A DNA stretch of 64,000 bases from Trichoplax sp. H2 (Eukaryota > Placozoa > Uniplacotomia > Trichoplacea): assembly GCA_003344405.1 (NCBI GenBank), contig NOWV01000008.1, positions 186,001 to 250,000 on the forward strand, written 5' to 3'. This document shows, piece after piece, positions 22,546-35,534 of this stretch. The notes beneath the pieces are model-generated. The model did not search any database. It saw only the letters and a program-made list of their open reading frames with translations, and had not been told where the DNA came from. Position 1 is the first letter of the stretch; each line of letters starts with the position of its first letter. A program made the position numbers and the translations under genes.

Positions 22546-25455
22546 AACACTTGAATAGATTTTGGTTGGATTACCCTTGATGTTGTAGGCTTGCCGGATA
22601 CCTAGTAGTCTTACAGTAGCATCAAATTACGCAATAAGTATTCAATGTAAGAGTAGAAAGATGCTAGATGATCCACTATCTTGCTATTAGCGTGCGATGC
22701 TAAAACATTTGGACTGAATAGGAGTTAATAGTTATAATTATTTTAATCTAGGCATAGTATATTGCCAAACTGTTTGACTTGTATCCAGCCTTTTTAACTG
22801 ACGATGTATTTCTAAATAAAATACAATAACGGACAGATTTATAGTTCTTTACCAAGTTACAATTCTAACACTCAATAGTGAAAGGAGGTGAAATAACTGA
22901 ACATGCAGAATTGCCATAGGCATCAAGATTAGCATTTGCTGTGCCGTTTAGAAAGCAGCTAACTCATAATAATAACTGTTTGCTTTTTAGTAGGCAGTTA
23001 TTCAAAGTTTTTTGTTTGGGTACCTTACATTTTCAATCATATTGCAAAATTGCTGCACGAAATGCACTTATGGTCAACATTTCCTACATTTTTGATCGTA
23101 TATTTATAAGTTTACACCGTTAACAGATTCATGTCCTCGCAAATACGTGTACGGCATTTAGTGCTGCTGTTTCATCAGGTATCAATTTAAATTAATGTAC
23201 ACTAGCCACGTTGAACGTGATATTGTATAAATATACAAGATGATGATAGTCAGTGATGAATACGATCATTTGCAATTACTATATTTACATTTAAAGTATC
23301 ATACTTCACTAATGATTCAAAATTCTTTTTATTCCTGATAATCCGTTTTAACTCGAGGCAGTGAGCTAACACGTACACCACTGCTTCTATTACATAATGA
23401 CATAATATTAGCTGAACTATAGATTTTTCTTCTTTCATTTCTAGTCTAGTCCTATACCCCGTCGTGTAACCGATAGATTGTGACTCATAACGTTAGTTTA
23501 TATTATAGTTATTGTACTACTGTATTGCTAACAAATATTAACGTAAATATAAGTCATCGACTTGTGGTATTTATCAATTTGCCCATCGTGCATCTCCATA
23601 ACAGATGATGATTATGCACTCTATGCCTGCATTCAGATTCGATTACCAATTATGTCCTTACACCCTGTCACCTTGCTTACGGATGACCATAGTAAATATC
23701 CCTATCTCTTCATATGAATTAGCGACACAGGGATTATATTCGGCTGTATACCTTAATTTTATACTAACTGATTTCATATTCAATGTCTTATTACAATCTC
23801 CTTCCACTCGCTTAATGTCACCATATTTACGTAAACTTTCCGCAATCATCATTTCATCTTTTCACTTTTCAGCTATTTCTCGCGTTTTGTCAGTTAATTA
23901 TTTGGCCTTCATGCATTCTTTTTGCTGTAAATATATGCCACTAAGAAGAAGGCAGCCATAATATTGAAGTCGGTTAGGATCAATAGCACTTGTAGACATC
24001 GCATGAATTTTACTGAAAACTCGTGTGCAATAAATAAGATACCGCCAGATTAACATTAAAGATAGATGGAATACCCGTATTACAGCCTTTACTTTTAACG
24101 GGTTTATTCCTCGTAATTGAAGGATCGATAATTATAATTTATTCATAAATCTAATAAAAAATATGTAGTTCCGATATCAAGCAACATACGCGTATATAGT
24201 GAGCGTACTATACAATTCAACCTTGTAACTGTTTATTCGAGTAAAACGAAAATTGTGTTGACTATTGCAACTTTGCAAGTAGCTTCCTTTACTGTAAAAA
24301 TTTCAAATTTATTATCACTTAAGATTTAATTTTTCTTATGTTATTCTGTCGTACCGTGATTAAACGTTGCAATAACAGTTTTAGGGCGTCAACAAGTAAA
24401 AGTTATTTTACTTGCAACCGCTCGTGATGCCAAAGTACAATCTTGTGATATAATATCTGTTACAGTGCGAAGTCTTTGCACTATAGTGTACTGTAAACCA
24501 CCCTGAGACACTGACTGGCCTGACCATAGAGGTAAGAAAAAACTTCTATTGGCCTGACGAAAACTACAGTATAGTACGGTTCATCTGATTTGCAAAAGTT
24601 ATAGTTGTTGCTTATTTACTTTGTTATTTGTTTGTAAATAATTCTATTTGAGAGCCTTTACGTAAGCGTAAAGTCTTATTAGTTGAGCTAGTACTCGATG
24701 TATTTAATAAGCTAATGTTGATGACTTCTATAACTTGAATTAAGCTAATTTATCCGATAATGTCATTTTAAATGATTCATAGCAAGCGATTACTACGAGA
24801 TTAGAACTTTTATAGCCTACAAATAAGAATAGTAGTTTTATGACTAAGAGAAGATTAGCATACTGTATATTAATTATTTCAAGAACATTTAGGTCTATAT
24901 ACCATATTCACTAAATGAAATAGGTAAAATGTTTTAGATAAAACTATATTTCAAATTTACAGATTGGATCCTATTTTAATATTTTTTGATTGTACTTTCA
25001 TTTACATAAATAAGAGTTATTCAATGTTATTATATAGCATATTCCATTTTAAAAATCTATAATATTCCTGTATCTAATGTCAAAACTAAGATAAGTGAAT
25101 ATTTTAGCGAGCATGAAATTATTAACTAGTATTGAATAAGTCAGGTTAGATCTACTATAACTTCTAGATAACAGCATTAATCTTTATGAGCGAGAGAAAA
25201 TAAGTAAACAGAAAGATGACTATTAGAGTATTTAGGTCTATTTATGTGTATATACTGTACTGTATGCTAATCGATGTATATTTATAGATACAATATTTTG
25301 ATCTATATATTCGCTAAATAATGTAGATAAAATTATTTTCTACCGACTTATACTTCGAATTTATAGATAAAATCTCTCCTACTGGTGCTTTTTGAAAGCT
25401 ATGTTGAATTAACGTTATAAAAGTCTACAATATCGCTAATGATGTAGCTAAATGT
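22546..25455. other. Intergenic spacer, no gene recognised
   Basis: AT-rich sequence between the GST gene and the repeats ahead of ERCC6L. Open frames such as 23605-23961 (plus) and 23658-23852 (minus) overlap on both strands and show no domain or splice context. I see no RNA gene. Confidence 0.4.
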
Positions 25456-25459
25456 TTGT

Positions 25460-25722
25460 AAGACACGTTGATATTGTCCATTAGATATAAGCTTGTCAAT
25501 TATTCAATATGGGAAATTTTAAATGTCACTGGGACACATTAATATATTTAGTGAGACATAAAGGTATTCAATAAGGCCGGTTTAAATCTTGACAAGATAC
25601 GCTAACACATTTAGCTAGGCATTAACTTATCAGGTATTAAATAAGGCGGTTTAAACGTCGATAAGATTTATTAACACATTCAGTTAGGCATAAACTTATC
25701 ATGTATTTAATATAGCCGGTTT
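25460..25722. repeat. Degenerate tandem repeat, about 70 bp unit
   Basis: Units end in 'ggccggttta', 'aggcggttta' and 'agccggttta' at 25583, 25652 and 25722, and share 'acacatttagctaggca' and 'aacttatcaggtatt'-like blocks. A more diverged unit precedes them from about 25460. Non-coding. Confidence 0.75.
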
Positions 25723-26039
25723 ATTTTATATATTATATGAGTATATCCGTATGCGGTACTTATGAGATGTCGAGTTTAATAATACAGTATATCTATCTAT
25801 AACGATTATTCTCATTATTGCTCTTAAGAAATGCGATTGGAGTAGAATTGAGCGAGCTGGATCGATTGCGGGTTTCGTCGTAAATACGCGTAAAAAAAGA
25901 AGAAAGTTGCACTACACTAGTCTACAGCATGGCTACAGTAGAGATCCAAGAGTTGCGGGAAATTTAAACTATCCTCTCCTGAAGGTGTACAGTAAATGTA
26001 AACATAGCACAACACGTCAACACTACTGCTGCACTGTAG

Positions 26040-26063
26040 GCTGCACCCAGTACTGGGTGCAGC
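26040..26063. repeat. Perfect 24 bp palindrome upstream of ERCC6L
   Basis: Two 12-base arms (gctgcacccagt and its exact reverse complement) meet with no spacer, about 325 bp before the ERCC6L start codon. It could be a binding site for a dimeric factor or simply a hairpin. Nearby (26130-26190) the sequence is unusually rich in 'ggtac' and GC for this window. Confidence 0.8.
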
Positions 26064-26189
26064 ATACAGCAGTACGATCATAACGGCTAACGTGCAGTCC
26101 AGTTCCTAGTTACTGTAGTACCAGTACAGAACGGTCCGATATGGTACCGACCCGGTACGGTACGGTTGGGTGCGTTACGAGTGGTACGA

Positions 26190-26880
26190 GACCGATTTGA
26201 AAGCTGACCGTTAGAAGTATTAAGGAGTTCAAGTCACCTCCTGTTCAAAAGCAGCATTTCAATGAACGACAGCAATCCAAGGATGAAAATTCACATTTAT
26301 TTGGCCAAGCTAAGTTAAAGAATTTGTAGTTGGAATCCTCAAGAATAAAACGACTATTAATTCAGTTGAGAAAGAAATTATTACTGTCATGGAAGCTTCA
26401 GACGTCGACGAATTACCCAGAATCAATAGCGATAATAATACGGATCAAGTTGCAGCCAAGCTATCCGCCTTGAATTTAGGTCAGTGCTAATCACTGTAGT
26501 TTATGAATCGATCGGTTACCGGTTTTAAATCACCGATTTCAATGCTGACCATTAAGAAGTTGAAATCGCTGCTGCTTGAAGCAGTATTTCAATCAACGAT
26601 ACTAGAGACAGTAGAGAAATTCTCCAGGGTCTCTCAACGACACCATTGGAAGACACAAAATTCGTTCATTGAGCCAAGCCAAATCAAACGATTTGCAGTG
26701 GTAGCTTATAATCTTCAAGCGTAACTTGGCTATTAATTGAGTGAAAGACTTCAGACGTAGACACACATTATCCAAAGTTAATAGCGATAATAATACTGAT
26801 CAAATTACAGCCAAGTTAGCTACCATAAATTTAGCTAAGTCGAATCCCTGTAGTTTATAAATCTGTCGGTTGGGGGTTGC
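26190..26880. repeat. Tandem duplication covering the first ERCC6L exon, second copy decayed
   Basis: The left copy (about 26190-26500) and right copy (about 26503-26880) share blocks such as 'gctgaccgttagaagt'/'gctgaccattaagaagt', 'gcagcatttcaatgaacga'/'gcagtatttcaatcaacga', 'gacgtcgacgaattacc'/'gacgtagacacacattatcc' and 'aatagcgataataata'. The left copy carries the ATG exon at 26389-26479. The right copy has lost the ATG and surrounding bases and cannot start the protein, so it is a broken duplicate of promoter plus first exon. The open frame at 26503-26724 lies in it and is not a gene. Confidence 0.8.
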
Positions 26881-29800
26881 CAGGTAGTGTGGGATTGTCC
26901 TCCTCTGCATGAACCGACTGTATGACTCGAATGCTGACGCTCTCCCTTGTGTCAGGTGGCAGGTTTCCACAGCAACTGCACATCTTTCTAGTCTCTAAAC
27001 GAAACTAAGCAAACCTAAATTCGATTCAAAAGCCATCTCCTGTTTGGGCATACTTTCATTAAAGCAAATTTTACCTCCCAAATGATACCCTAACAATTTT
27101 AAAGATATTATTATCTTGCAGTAGGTAATTCGTTAGCCTTTGCAAATGATGATTTCTATAAGGTCATGCATGCATTGTGTCTTTTCTTGAAATAGGAAAT
27201 AATAAGGAAAATCAGCCAATCGACAAAGTGTTACAGGCTAAATTCAATAAACTCATTTCTAAAGGCAAAGAATTAATTAAAGAATATGATTATAAGACAG
27301 CATTAAAATTGTTCGAGAAAGCATATTCAATCCAAAGTTCTGATAAATTGTACAGGAGAATACAGAGATTGAAGGTACGATATACACAACTGATCATGGA
27401 ATGCAGCAAAATTTTTAGCTTGACTGTATCAGCTAAGAAATATTGATTGCACATTAGGAAGCAATTGCAGAAGATGACAACGAAAGTAATGATACGGATG
27501 AAGTAGCAACATCCATTGATATTGGTAACGGCTGTATTCTAGAAAGAGAATTGTATAACCATTTATATGATTACCAGCGCGATGGAGTTGCTTGGCTATG
27601 GAGGATTTACAAAGATAAAGACGGCGGTATCTTAGCTGATGATATGGGGTAAGAAACGATCTACAAACTACAACTCTTCTATAATGATATATTTTAAATT
27701 ATCTTTGTTTACGTTTCAATCCAATAATGTAAAGTGCATCTTTATTGCTGAGGTGGACATTTTTAGCAACTTTATGTAGCGTAATATAAATCTGAGTGAT
27801 GACTGTTTTTCATTCGTTACGAGCAGTCTTGGAAAGACTCTCCAATCTATTACTTTTATAACAGCATTATCAAATGAAAAGAAAAGGGCAGCTATTATTA
27901 TTGTTGTTCCATTATCATTAATGGAAAACTGGGAAGCTGAATTTAAAAAATGGTTGGTAGCATAATAACTTTAAAATTATGACATTTTAAACATTCAATA
28001 CCCAATGTTAGCTTGTAATTTTCACTCTTTAAATATGTTTTTAAAGATTATTGTTATTTTGAATTGAGAGTAGCTATAAATTTACAAGTTTTAATTCTCA
28101 ATTATATAGGAATCCACAGATTAGGGTTGGTAAATTTCATGGTTCTAATAAGCAAGCTCGCGATATCACCAAAAATAACATTCAAAACAGGGGTGGTATA
28201 TTGCTAACTACATACGGTAAAATTTTCATTATATTTCAGCTAGATGTAAAAATAATCTAGTTTAATGCCTAAATAAAGAATCTACTTTCTATAGATAAAG
28301 TAAATCTATTAAAGTTACAAATTTTATTCATGCGATTTTGAATACAAATATATATGTAATGCGTGCTATTAAAATCTGTCTATTAGGTTTGATTGCCGCA
28401 TCTAATTCGCTCAGCAAGGACAAATATGGGCATGTTTTCGTTTGGGTAATTGTTACATCTACGTTAATTTATTTATTAATTGAGAACTAATATAGGAATG
28501 TTAATTCAATTTAGTTTATTACTGAAACACAACCATATAATGTTGTTGTATTATCATTATGCTGTAATTACTGTTTCTGTCGTAAATTCTTTAAAATTCA
28601 ATTGTAACATATCTCATTTATTCAGGACATATCTAAAATAACAGCTGGAAAAATTTTTCTGGATCATTTAGATTATATTACTACAGCTTATGAGGACTAA
28701 CCATAAATGTAATGTCACATAATAATGTCATTTAATTAAAATTACAGGATGTTATTCTATTGGATGAAGGACATAAAATAAAAAATTCTACTAAAACTAG
28801 TAAAATGCTTCGTGAGATTCGATCGAGGCGTAGGATCGTTCTTACAGGAACTCCCATTCAAAATAATTTGAAGGTAGCCTAGGATACTATTGATTTTTAA
28901 TTCATTGTTTCATTGCATAATTTTTAATTTTAAATTGTATAGTACTCCGAAAGTTACTAATAAAGTTATCAATCGTAACGTAAAATTTCTACCTTGTGCG
29001 TACATTTAGTGTAGTAAATAGTTGTAGTTAAATAACTACATGAACTCTATGATTTCTTTCAGTGTAATTAAAAAATAGTATTATTACTGCATATATGCAT
29101 ACATATAATATTGCAGAACAGTATATGAGTATCAGGCTGTGATGGTAAATTAAACTTGGTATGCGGTAGTTGTTCGCACTTTTACTGCAATTCACTATCT
29201 GGACTCAACTTTTTTCGCGTAGGAATTGTGGTCGCTACTAGATTACGTTTGTCAAGGCAAATTATTAGGCAGCCTTAAAACTTTTCAAATGCAGTATGAA
29301 GCTCCTATCGTTCGCGTAAGTAATGATATTATTATAGAACCTCTTCACGGATGTCGTGGTAGCACCTCTAATCAAACTCTAGACCAATAACTTAATAAAG
29401 AGTATGTACAGTATAAATATTATTTTTGCATATTACAGGGTCGTGAGAAAGATGCAACTGACGATGAGCGCCATTTAGGTAACAGTATGTCTGAAAGTTT
29501 GCAGAAATTGATTAAGCCCTATATACTTCGCCGGACGAAAGCAATCATGAAAGCAAGAGAAAAACAGCCTACGAAACCAGACCATGCATTCCAGGACTCG
29601 TGTTCTAATCCTAGCCAGACTATTTGGTATACATTTCCTATATTCGATTGCTTATATGTATGCAATGGAATTTTATGACAATAATTGATCACCGTAGTCA
29701 TTCCTTAATTCATTCCAGCTCAAGAGAGCCTCCTACTTTAATGAGGAAAAATGATTTCGTGATTTGGTTACCGTTAAGTAAAACACAAATAAAGATTTAT

Positions 29801-32800
29801 AAAGACTTTTTAACGTTGGACCGCGTAAAAAACGTAACAGCTTAGGCGTAACCTAATTTTTGCCAGTGTTACACTGTACCTAAGGCAATGTAGTTTGTGC
29901 GAAATTTCATTAGATAATTTCTGTATTTCGCACTATTTTTGCAAATACAGCCTTTTCATGTTAACCGCTCTTTTAAGTCAATCTTTTTCTCCTTAATTGA
30001 AGGTTTTAATGTCTTCGCATTCTCCATTAACCGAATTAACAGTCTTAAAAAAGATTTGTGACCATCCACGTTTGCTATCGTCTCATGCCTGTTCGGAACT
30101 AGGGCTTGAAGAGTACGTAGATCTTTACCAGCCTCCACTGGATTAATTGCGTATTACACTATCGATCTAATTTTGGTCTCGAATAGGGATGATGACGATG
30201 AAGTGGTAGAGTACAAAGATTTTGCTAGAAGCCTTCCCGCTATTAGAGTACTTTTGGAGGAAGCAGGAAAATTACAGCTTTTAGCAGATTTATTAGAAAA
30301 TTTTGAAATAAATGGTCATCGGTGTTTAATCTTTAGCCAGTCGCGTAAGATGCTGAATATTATTCAAAAAGTTGTAACAGAGAGAGTGAGTTGCTGCCCT
30401 GATTATATCTTCTTTGGCTTCTTATTCTTTAATGAAGTAATATAAACCAATCCATTTCTTAGGGTTATAAGATGTTAAGAATTGACGGTACAGTTACTAA
30501 ACCTGGTAGAAGAATGGAACTAGTGCAAGAATTTCAAACTAATTCTTCTTACCTATGCTTTTTACTAACGACTCAGGTTGAGGCATCATTCTGTAGAATG
30601 ATTAGTATACTGTATTTATAATATTCTCTTAGAAGATTTTTCAGAAATTAATTTCTAAATGCATCGTTGGCCACAAGAAAATCGATTAAGTTATAGCTTA
30701 TTTTATAAATACATGTTACAGGTGGGAGGCGTAGGTCTAAATCTAACTGCAGCAGACCGTGTGATAATCTGTACGTATGTGTATGCTGTAGATGTATTAT
30801 TTCATTAATTTTAGTTAAAAAATGTTTTAGTTTTAAATTTTATTACGGTATTGTAATAGTTAGCATACAAGTAGCTTATGCTTAAAATTCTGGATACCAA
30901 TTGTAACTTGATGATAGAATCATTTCAATTTTTTTTCAGTCGATCCAAGCTGGAACCCAGCGACTGACGCCCAAGCCGTAGATAGGTACTCTAGGATTTA
31001 GGCTGCATTATTTGCAATATTTAATTAAGTTAGTGAAATTATATAACTTTAGAAGCAACGTTATATCAACTTCAAAGTATTTAATTAATTTAGAGTGTAT
31101 CGAATCGGACAATCCCATAATGTAATAATATATCGCTTAATCACTTGTGGGACTGTGGAAGAGAAAATATATAGACGTCAAATCTTTAAATATTCAATCA
31201 TAAATCAGACTACTGGTAGTACTAAAGATCCTTTTAGGTATTAAATACATAAATTCTTAGGTCTAGTTAGGTGTAAAATATTAACAAAGAATTTATATTT
31301 ATAATATTATTATAATTATAGATACTTTAGCAAGCAAGAACTGTATGACATGTTTGCACTAGATTCTCCTCATGTATCAAATACTCAAGTACAGTTAGAA
31401 AAGATGCATGCATCAGAGAGAAAAACAGATCCTGATTTAGAAGCCCACATAAAATTTCTAAAAACTTTAGGTATGATCTCATACGGAGCGTACTCTATCT
31501 GAAACACTATCACGATTCATCATTAACAACTGTCATTTATGCAGGCATCTTTGGAATAAGTGATCATGACCTAATGTTTAGCAAGGAAGAAAAAACTCGG
31601 TCTATGGTTGATGAAAGTAGTCAAGAATATATTAAAGCCAGGGTAATTAATATCATTTAAGGCTGGATTTGAAATTTCTCATTTTTTGAATATAGTCCAT
31701 TTACCTTGTATATCCGTAGATCCAGAATGCTCAAAGAGCTATTACGGCAGAATCAGACATGGTCAAAAATACTGGTCTAGTGACTGCTTTAGGCATCACT
31801 TCCTTTCCATCTATTGTACCGAAATTTGGTCAGAGTGAAAAAAAATCTCAACAGAAATCTCGTACTGCTAAAGCTAGCAAGCAAATGGAATCTGTTAAGT
31901 TTTGCCTTCCAGATTCTGAATTATTTGTTCCGTCCAAGTCGGATAAAAAAAATAACACCATTCAACATATCCCGTCAGTTTCAAGAATATTAGAAAAAAA
32001 GAATATAACGATTAATAAAGTTATTTCTTCCGAGACACAATATAAATCTAAAAAGCTTGATTTACAAGATGTAGCATCAACTAATGTGCATGAAACGACA
32101 GAGGAAGACTATTCCGAAGCTATAACAAAAACGTTATCGGAAATTTCGTTAACTGATAATAAGAATATAAAACAAAACAGTGATGATAATGTTGTTGAAA
32201 ATGGTAAGAAACTTATTACTTTAAAATTAATGTGGTCTCTGCTAAGTTTTTTATGAACAGATTTTAGAGATAAATTATAAATTTTGATAATCATATTGGG
32301 CAGTTAGTGATTACTGTGACTAGCACTGTCGTTTTTGTTGTATATTTCGAGTTTTTGACAATATACTAAAGGTTTCATATTTGCAGAGTATAAAGAAATG
32401 CACATGCATAATCCAGTTGAATCGGAATCAGAAGAAAGTATAGCATTACTAGAAACTAACTGTGGTAATGAAGATGACAGCGTAAGTCCTTGTAACAAAA
32501 GTCAAAAAGATTGTCGGAAAGAGGCAGCAACTGGAAGTAATTTTAATGAGAAACTCAGCTCTCCGTCCAATTTTGAGGATGTTACAAGAAAAACGAGCTT
32601 GATTCCAAAGACTTTGCTTAACAATGAACAGGAAATACCCATGAACCGATCTCATAATACGAAGATGTCTGTAAATTCCTCCACATTATCAGTTGACAGT
32701 AATTCCAGTGGCAACGATAAATCTTGCTCCAGCGAATTCTTTGATTGCGAATGCAATAGTCCTGATTTAAAAGAAAGTGAGGTAGTATGGACCTTTAGTT

Positions 32801-33342
32801 TTACAAACTTTAACTCGATGAACATACTTACAGTAGTTAACTAATTATAGAAATCGTAAATCATTAATTTCCAATCCTCAGGTTTTAAACTACTCTAAAA
32901 CTACTGCACAGAAATCAAATTCTTATTATAATGAAAGGTAGGAAACTCTATTTCTGGAATTATTAATTCTATTGTATAGAATAACCTTGTCTCCAGTATT
33001 ACCATAAAACGAATTATTTATACTATTCGACAGTTCTACATACGTTTCAACACCCCTCTTTTTATTGATAATATAAATTTAGTGTATTATTGCCATTGTA
33101 TCATATACTTTTATAACAATTTTTGTTCGTAGTTAAGACTATAACTATTTAATAAAAGATATTGCTATGTACTTATATGATAATCCAATACAAATAGAGA
33201 AAATAAGTGGTTCACATTGAGCGAAGCATGCGATAATCTACAATCAAACCATGAAGACCTTGAAGCTCAGTTGCAGCTATTGAAGGTTGCTAATGAAGTC
33301 GGTTTATCCATACGCAATGATAATGGAGGGAATTCTAGATAA
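26389..33342 (+). CDS. ERCC6L: ERCC6L (PICH) SNF2-family DNA translocase, 22 exons, 1087 aa
   Basis: An ATP-driven double-strand DNA translocase that in vertebrates coats ultrafine anaphase bridges. Exons: 26389-26479, 27196-27374, 27458-27648, 27827-27952, 28110-28216, 28387-28445, 28748-28873, 29223-29315, 29439-29626, 29719-29833, 30003-30112, 30187-30385, 30463-30576, 30722-30770, 30940-30985, 31094-31237, 31322-31470, 31545-31642, 31720-32203, 32387-32781, 32882-32937, 33198-33342. All phases close. An N-terminal TPR lies at about 46-79, as in PICH. Walker A is DDMGLGKT (Lys157), motif II DEGH at 257-260, then [22 protein letters not shown] and QAVDRVYRIGQ (594-604). PICH-specific stretches follow: [23 protein letters not shown] and GISDHDLM. 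A Ser/Glu-rich, probably disordered tail follows. The family often has DEAH; DEGH is typical of ERCC6-like relatives and is unlikely to matter. Confidence 0.95.
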
Positions 33343-34054
33343 ACTCTTTCTTGTCAGACGATTTGTGGATTAAATAAGCCGAAAAGTTATATCGATAATT
33401 TATCCAAATTATCTGTTAACCACTGATTAATTTGATTGTACATAGATTTTTACTATAGAAAGTCATCAAGCTTAATGTATTTGCATATCTTTGTTTATTA
33501 TATCGTACCGCATGGTTGCTATTGAGGAGCTAACAAAATCGTAGCGCCATTATCATATGTTGATCGCAATTCAAATAGATAGTTTTATTGAATTTTAATA
33601 TTAAAACCTATAAAGGGCATGGTTTACGAATTGTAATATAACTTACAGTATTATCCAATCTTTAATTATTGTAATAAACATGATTAAAATTATATAACAA
33701 ATCATTACTAAAACTTGTATACGAGTATGTATAAAGTTTGTACTTTGCAAAATGCAGTGAACTCTCCGTTACCTATTTACATATCAGACCGAAATAACTG
33801 CATTTATAATTAATACATTAAAGCGACAGATAGTGCTGATGCTAAATCGAATAATAATAGTATTGGTAATTTACAATAAGGAAAGAAAAAATTGATAATA
33901 ATCTTGTACTCCACATGCATTACTTGATCTGGTAAACTTGTTTTCTTAAATCTTCAGTTACTGTTTACTTGAGTTTTTTTAGCAATTTTCTTTCAATATA
34001 GTCGAAGTTTATATAAAAAGTGAGTTAGCCAATTGTATCTAGTTTACTTCATAG
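33343..34054. other. Tail-to-tail intergenic spacer
   Basis: AT-rich sequence between the stop codons of ERCC6L (plus) and the Cys-rich gene (minus). It must hold both 3' ends. No clear exon or repeat is seen. Confidence 0.5.
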
Positions 34055-35534
34055 TTATTTAATAGTTATTTCACAGCAGAAGCAATTGATAACATCACAG
34101 CTCGGTACTTGACATGTGCATTGACAGCAGTTGGTATCGCTGCAGCCTGTACAGCATCCATCGCTGCACCCATCGCAACAGCCATCGCAACAGCCATCGC
34201 AACAGCCATTGCAGCATCCTTGGCAACATCCCTGACAAGGATTTTGAGGAGTTCCGCAAGACTAATTTAAGATAAATTTTAACATTTGATTACTGTACTA
34301 AAAAAGCAACTGCTATAATAAGAAGCGTTTATTGTTTTCTATCAGCCTGAAAGCGATAATTTTAATTTAAATTTACATACTTCTGGATTCGGGCAAAATA
34401 AATCAGCAACACCTTGTTTGCTAGGAAGTTTAAAATCACAAGTTTGGGCAAAACTCATAAAACAAGACGCGGCAGATGCACGACAACCAGTACAACATTG
34501 GAATGAGTCACAAAATTTATTACAATATCCTTTATCCTATGAAATAATTGAAACAGTTAATCTAGAACATAATCTAGTTGCATTCGTATCTACGAGTACC
34601 ACAAGTTACAAATGATACAAGCAATAGATACTGAGGTAAATAAGATTTTACAAATGGCGTACTTGCACAATTTTTCTCACGATTAAAGCTATAATTACTA
34701 GGAAGACCCATCCACCGACGGCAATGGCAACAATAACAGCTGTAGGAAATTGCTCTATCGCTGGTGACTGTAATAAAATGACAATTGATCTATTTAATCA
34801 ATCCATATCAATTGCTATAGCAGTAAATATTTCCAATTAATCTTAAATCGCTACTATTTCTACTCTTATATGCGTATATAGAGCCTGAAAAGGAAAAGTT
34901 TAAAATATTGCACGTTTATGAGCGCAAAAAGAATGAAGAATTCTAACGCTATCGCAAGGTTTTATTCATATCCTATGATTAAAGTACATGATGACTACAT
35001 TAAGCCTTGACACATGCTCTATATTTGCAAAATTGTCGTTGTTAGCTAAAGTCTTCGTATATAGTATTAATCAGAGAATTGATTTCAGCTATCGATTCTG
35101 TAGTGCTATAATCCGTATCAATAACACACGTTTGAATATATTGCAATATAATTACTATCGGATGGCATCTACGTATGCATGCTATTGACGCAAGCATACA
35201 TACTTTTATACTTCGAGATCTTAATGGCTATATAACATAAATATATGAGTATGTATAAGGTAGTTATTACTGAAATCCATATACTGTAGTAGATGAAAAT
35301 GTAGTTAGTTAAACGTAGACGTATATGGATGGATGCAGTACAGTATACGGGTATGACGTTTTTAGTTACAAGCCTTCTAAATTGCTATCCTAGATTCTCA
35401 TTCGTTTTATTCTGCACTGTTATTACATTTATCTGATTTAATAATAATAAAAGATGCCGTAAAGTTCTTTAATAAATAATTTTCTCCTTATTTATAATAC
35501 TTACCAGCGTTACGATATCTCCTTGATTACTCAT
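34055..35534 (-). CDS. Single-pass membrane protein with a cysteine-doublet-rich tail, 4 exons, 165 aa
   Basis: The family is not recognised. Exons on the minus strand: 35505-35534 (MSNQGDIVTL), 34663-34767, 34381-34536, 34055-34261. All introns are phase 0 with good GT/AG sites and each exon is a whole number of codons, which supports the model. The second exon encodes a 22-residue hydrophobic helix (residues 19-40, TAVIVAIAVGGWV...) followed by Arg-Lys, so the positive-inside rule puts the C-terminus in the cytosol. The third exon carries 8 Cys (YCNKFCDSFQCCTGC). The last exon has 24 Cys in 68 residues, built from five Gly-Cys-Cys units and relatives (NGCC, DGCC, DGCS, TGCS), and ends FCCEITIK. 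The DNA of this exon contains a 12 bp repeat, three to four copies of gcaacagccatc. The tail could bind metal, be palmitoylated or, if outside, be disulfide-linked; none is shown. Confidence 0.75.
34151..34220. repeat. 12 bp in-frame minisatellite inside the Cys-rich exon
   Basis: The unit gcaacagccatc is repeated about three times exactly (34174-34209), with diverged neighbours on both sides. Read on the minus strand it gives Asp-Gly-Cys-Cys units. Because 12 is a multiple of three, gain or loss of units keeps the reading frame, so allele length may vary. Confidence 0.8.

Noticed and set aside
23605-23961. 118-residue plus-strand open frame
   Set aside because: It overlaps an opposite-strand frame, resembles no known domain, and there is no exon context. 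It is likely chance.
34560-34640. Signal-peptide-like minus-strand segment (YLLLVSFVTCGTRRYECN)
   Set aside because: It has no in-frame Met and soon meets a stop. It lies in the intron between two exons that join cleanly in phase 0 without it.
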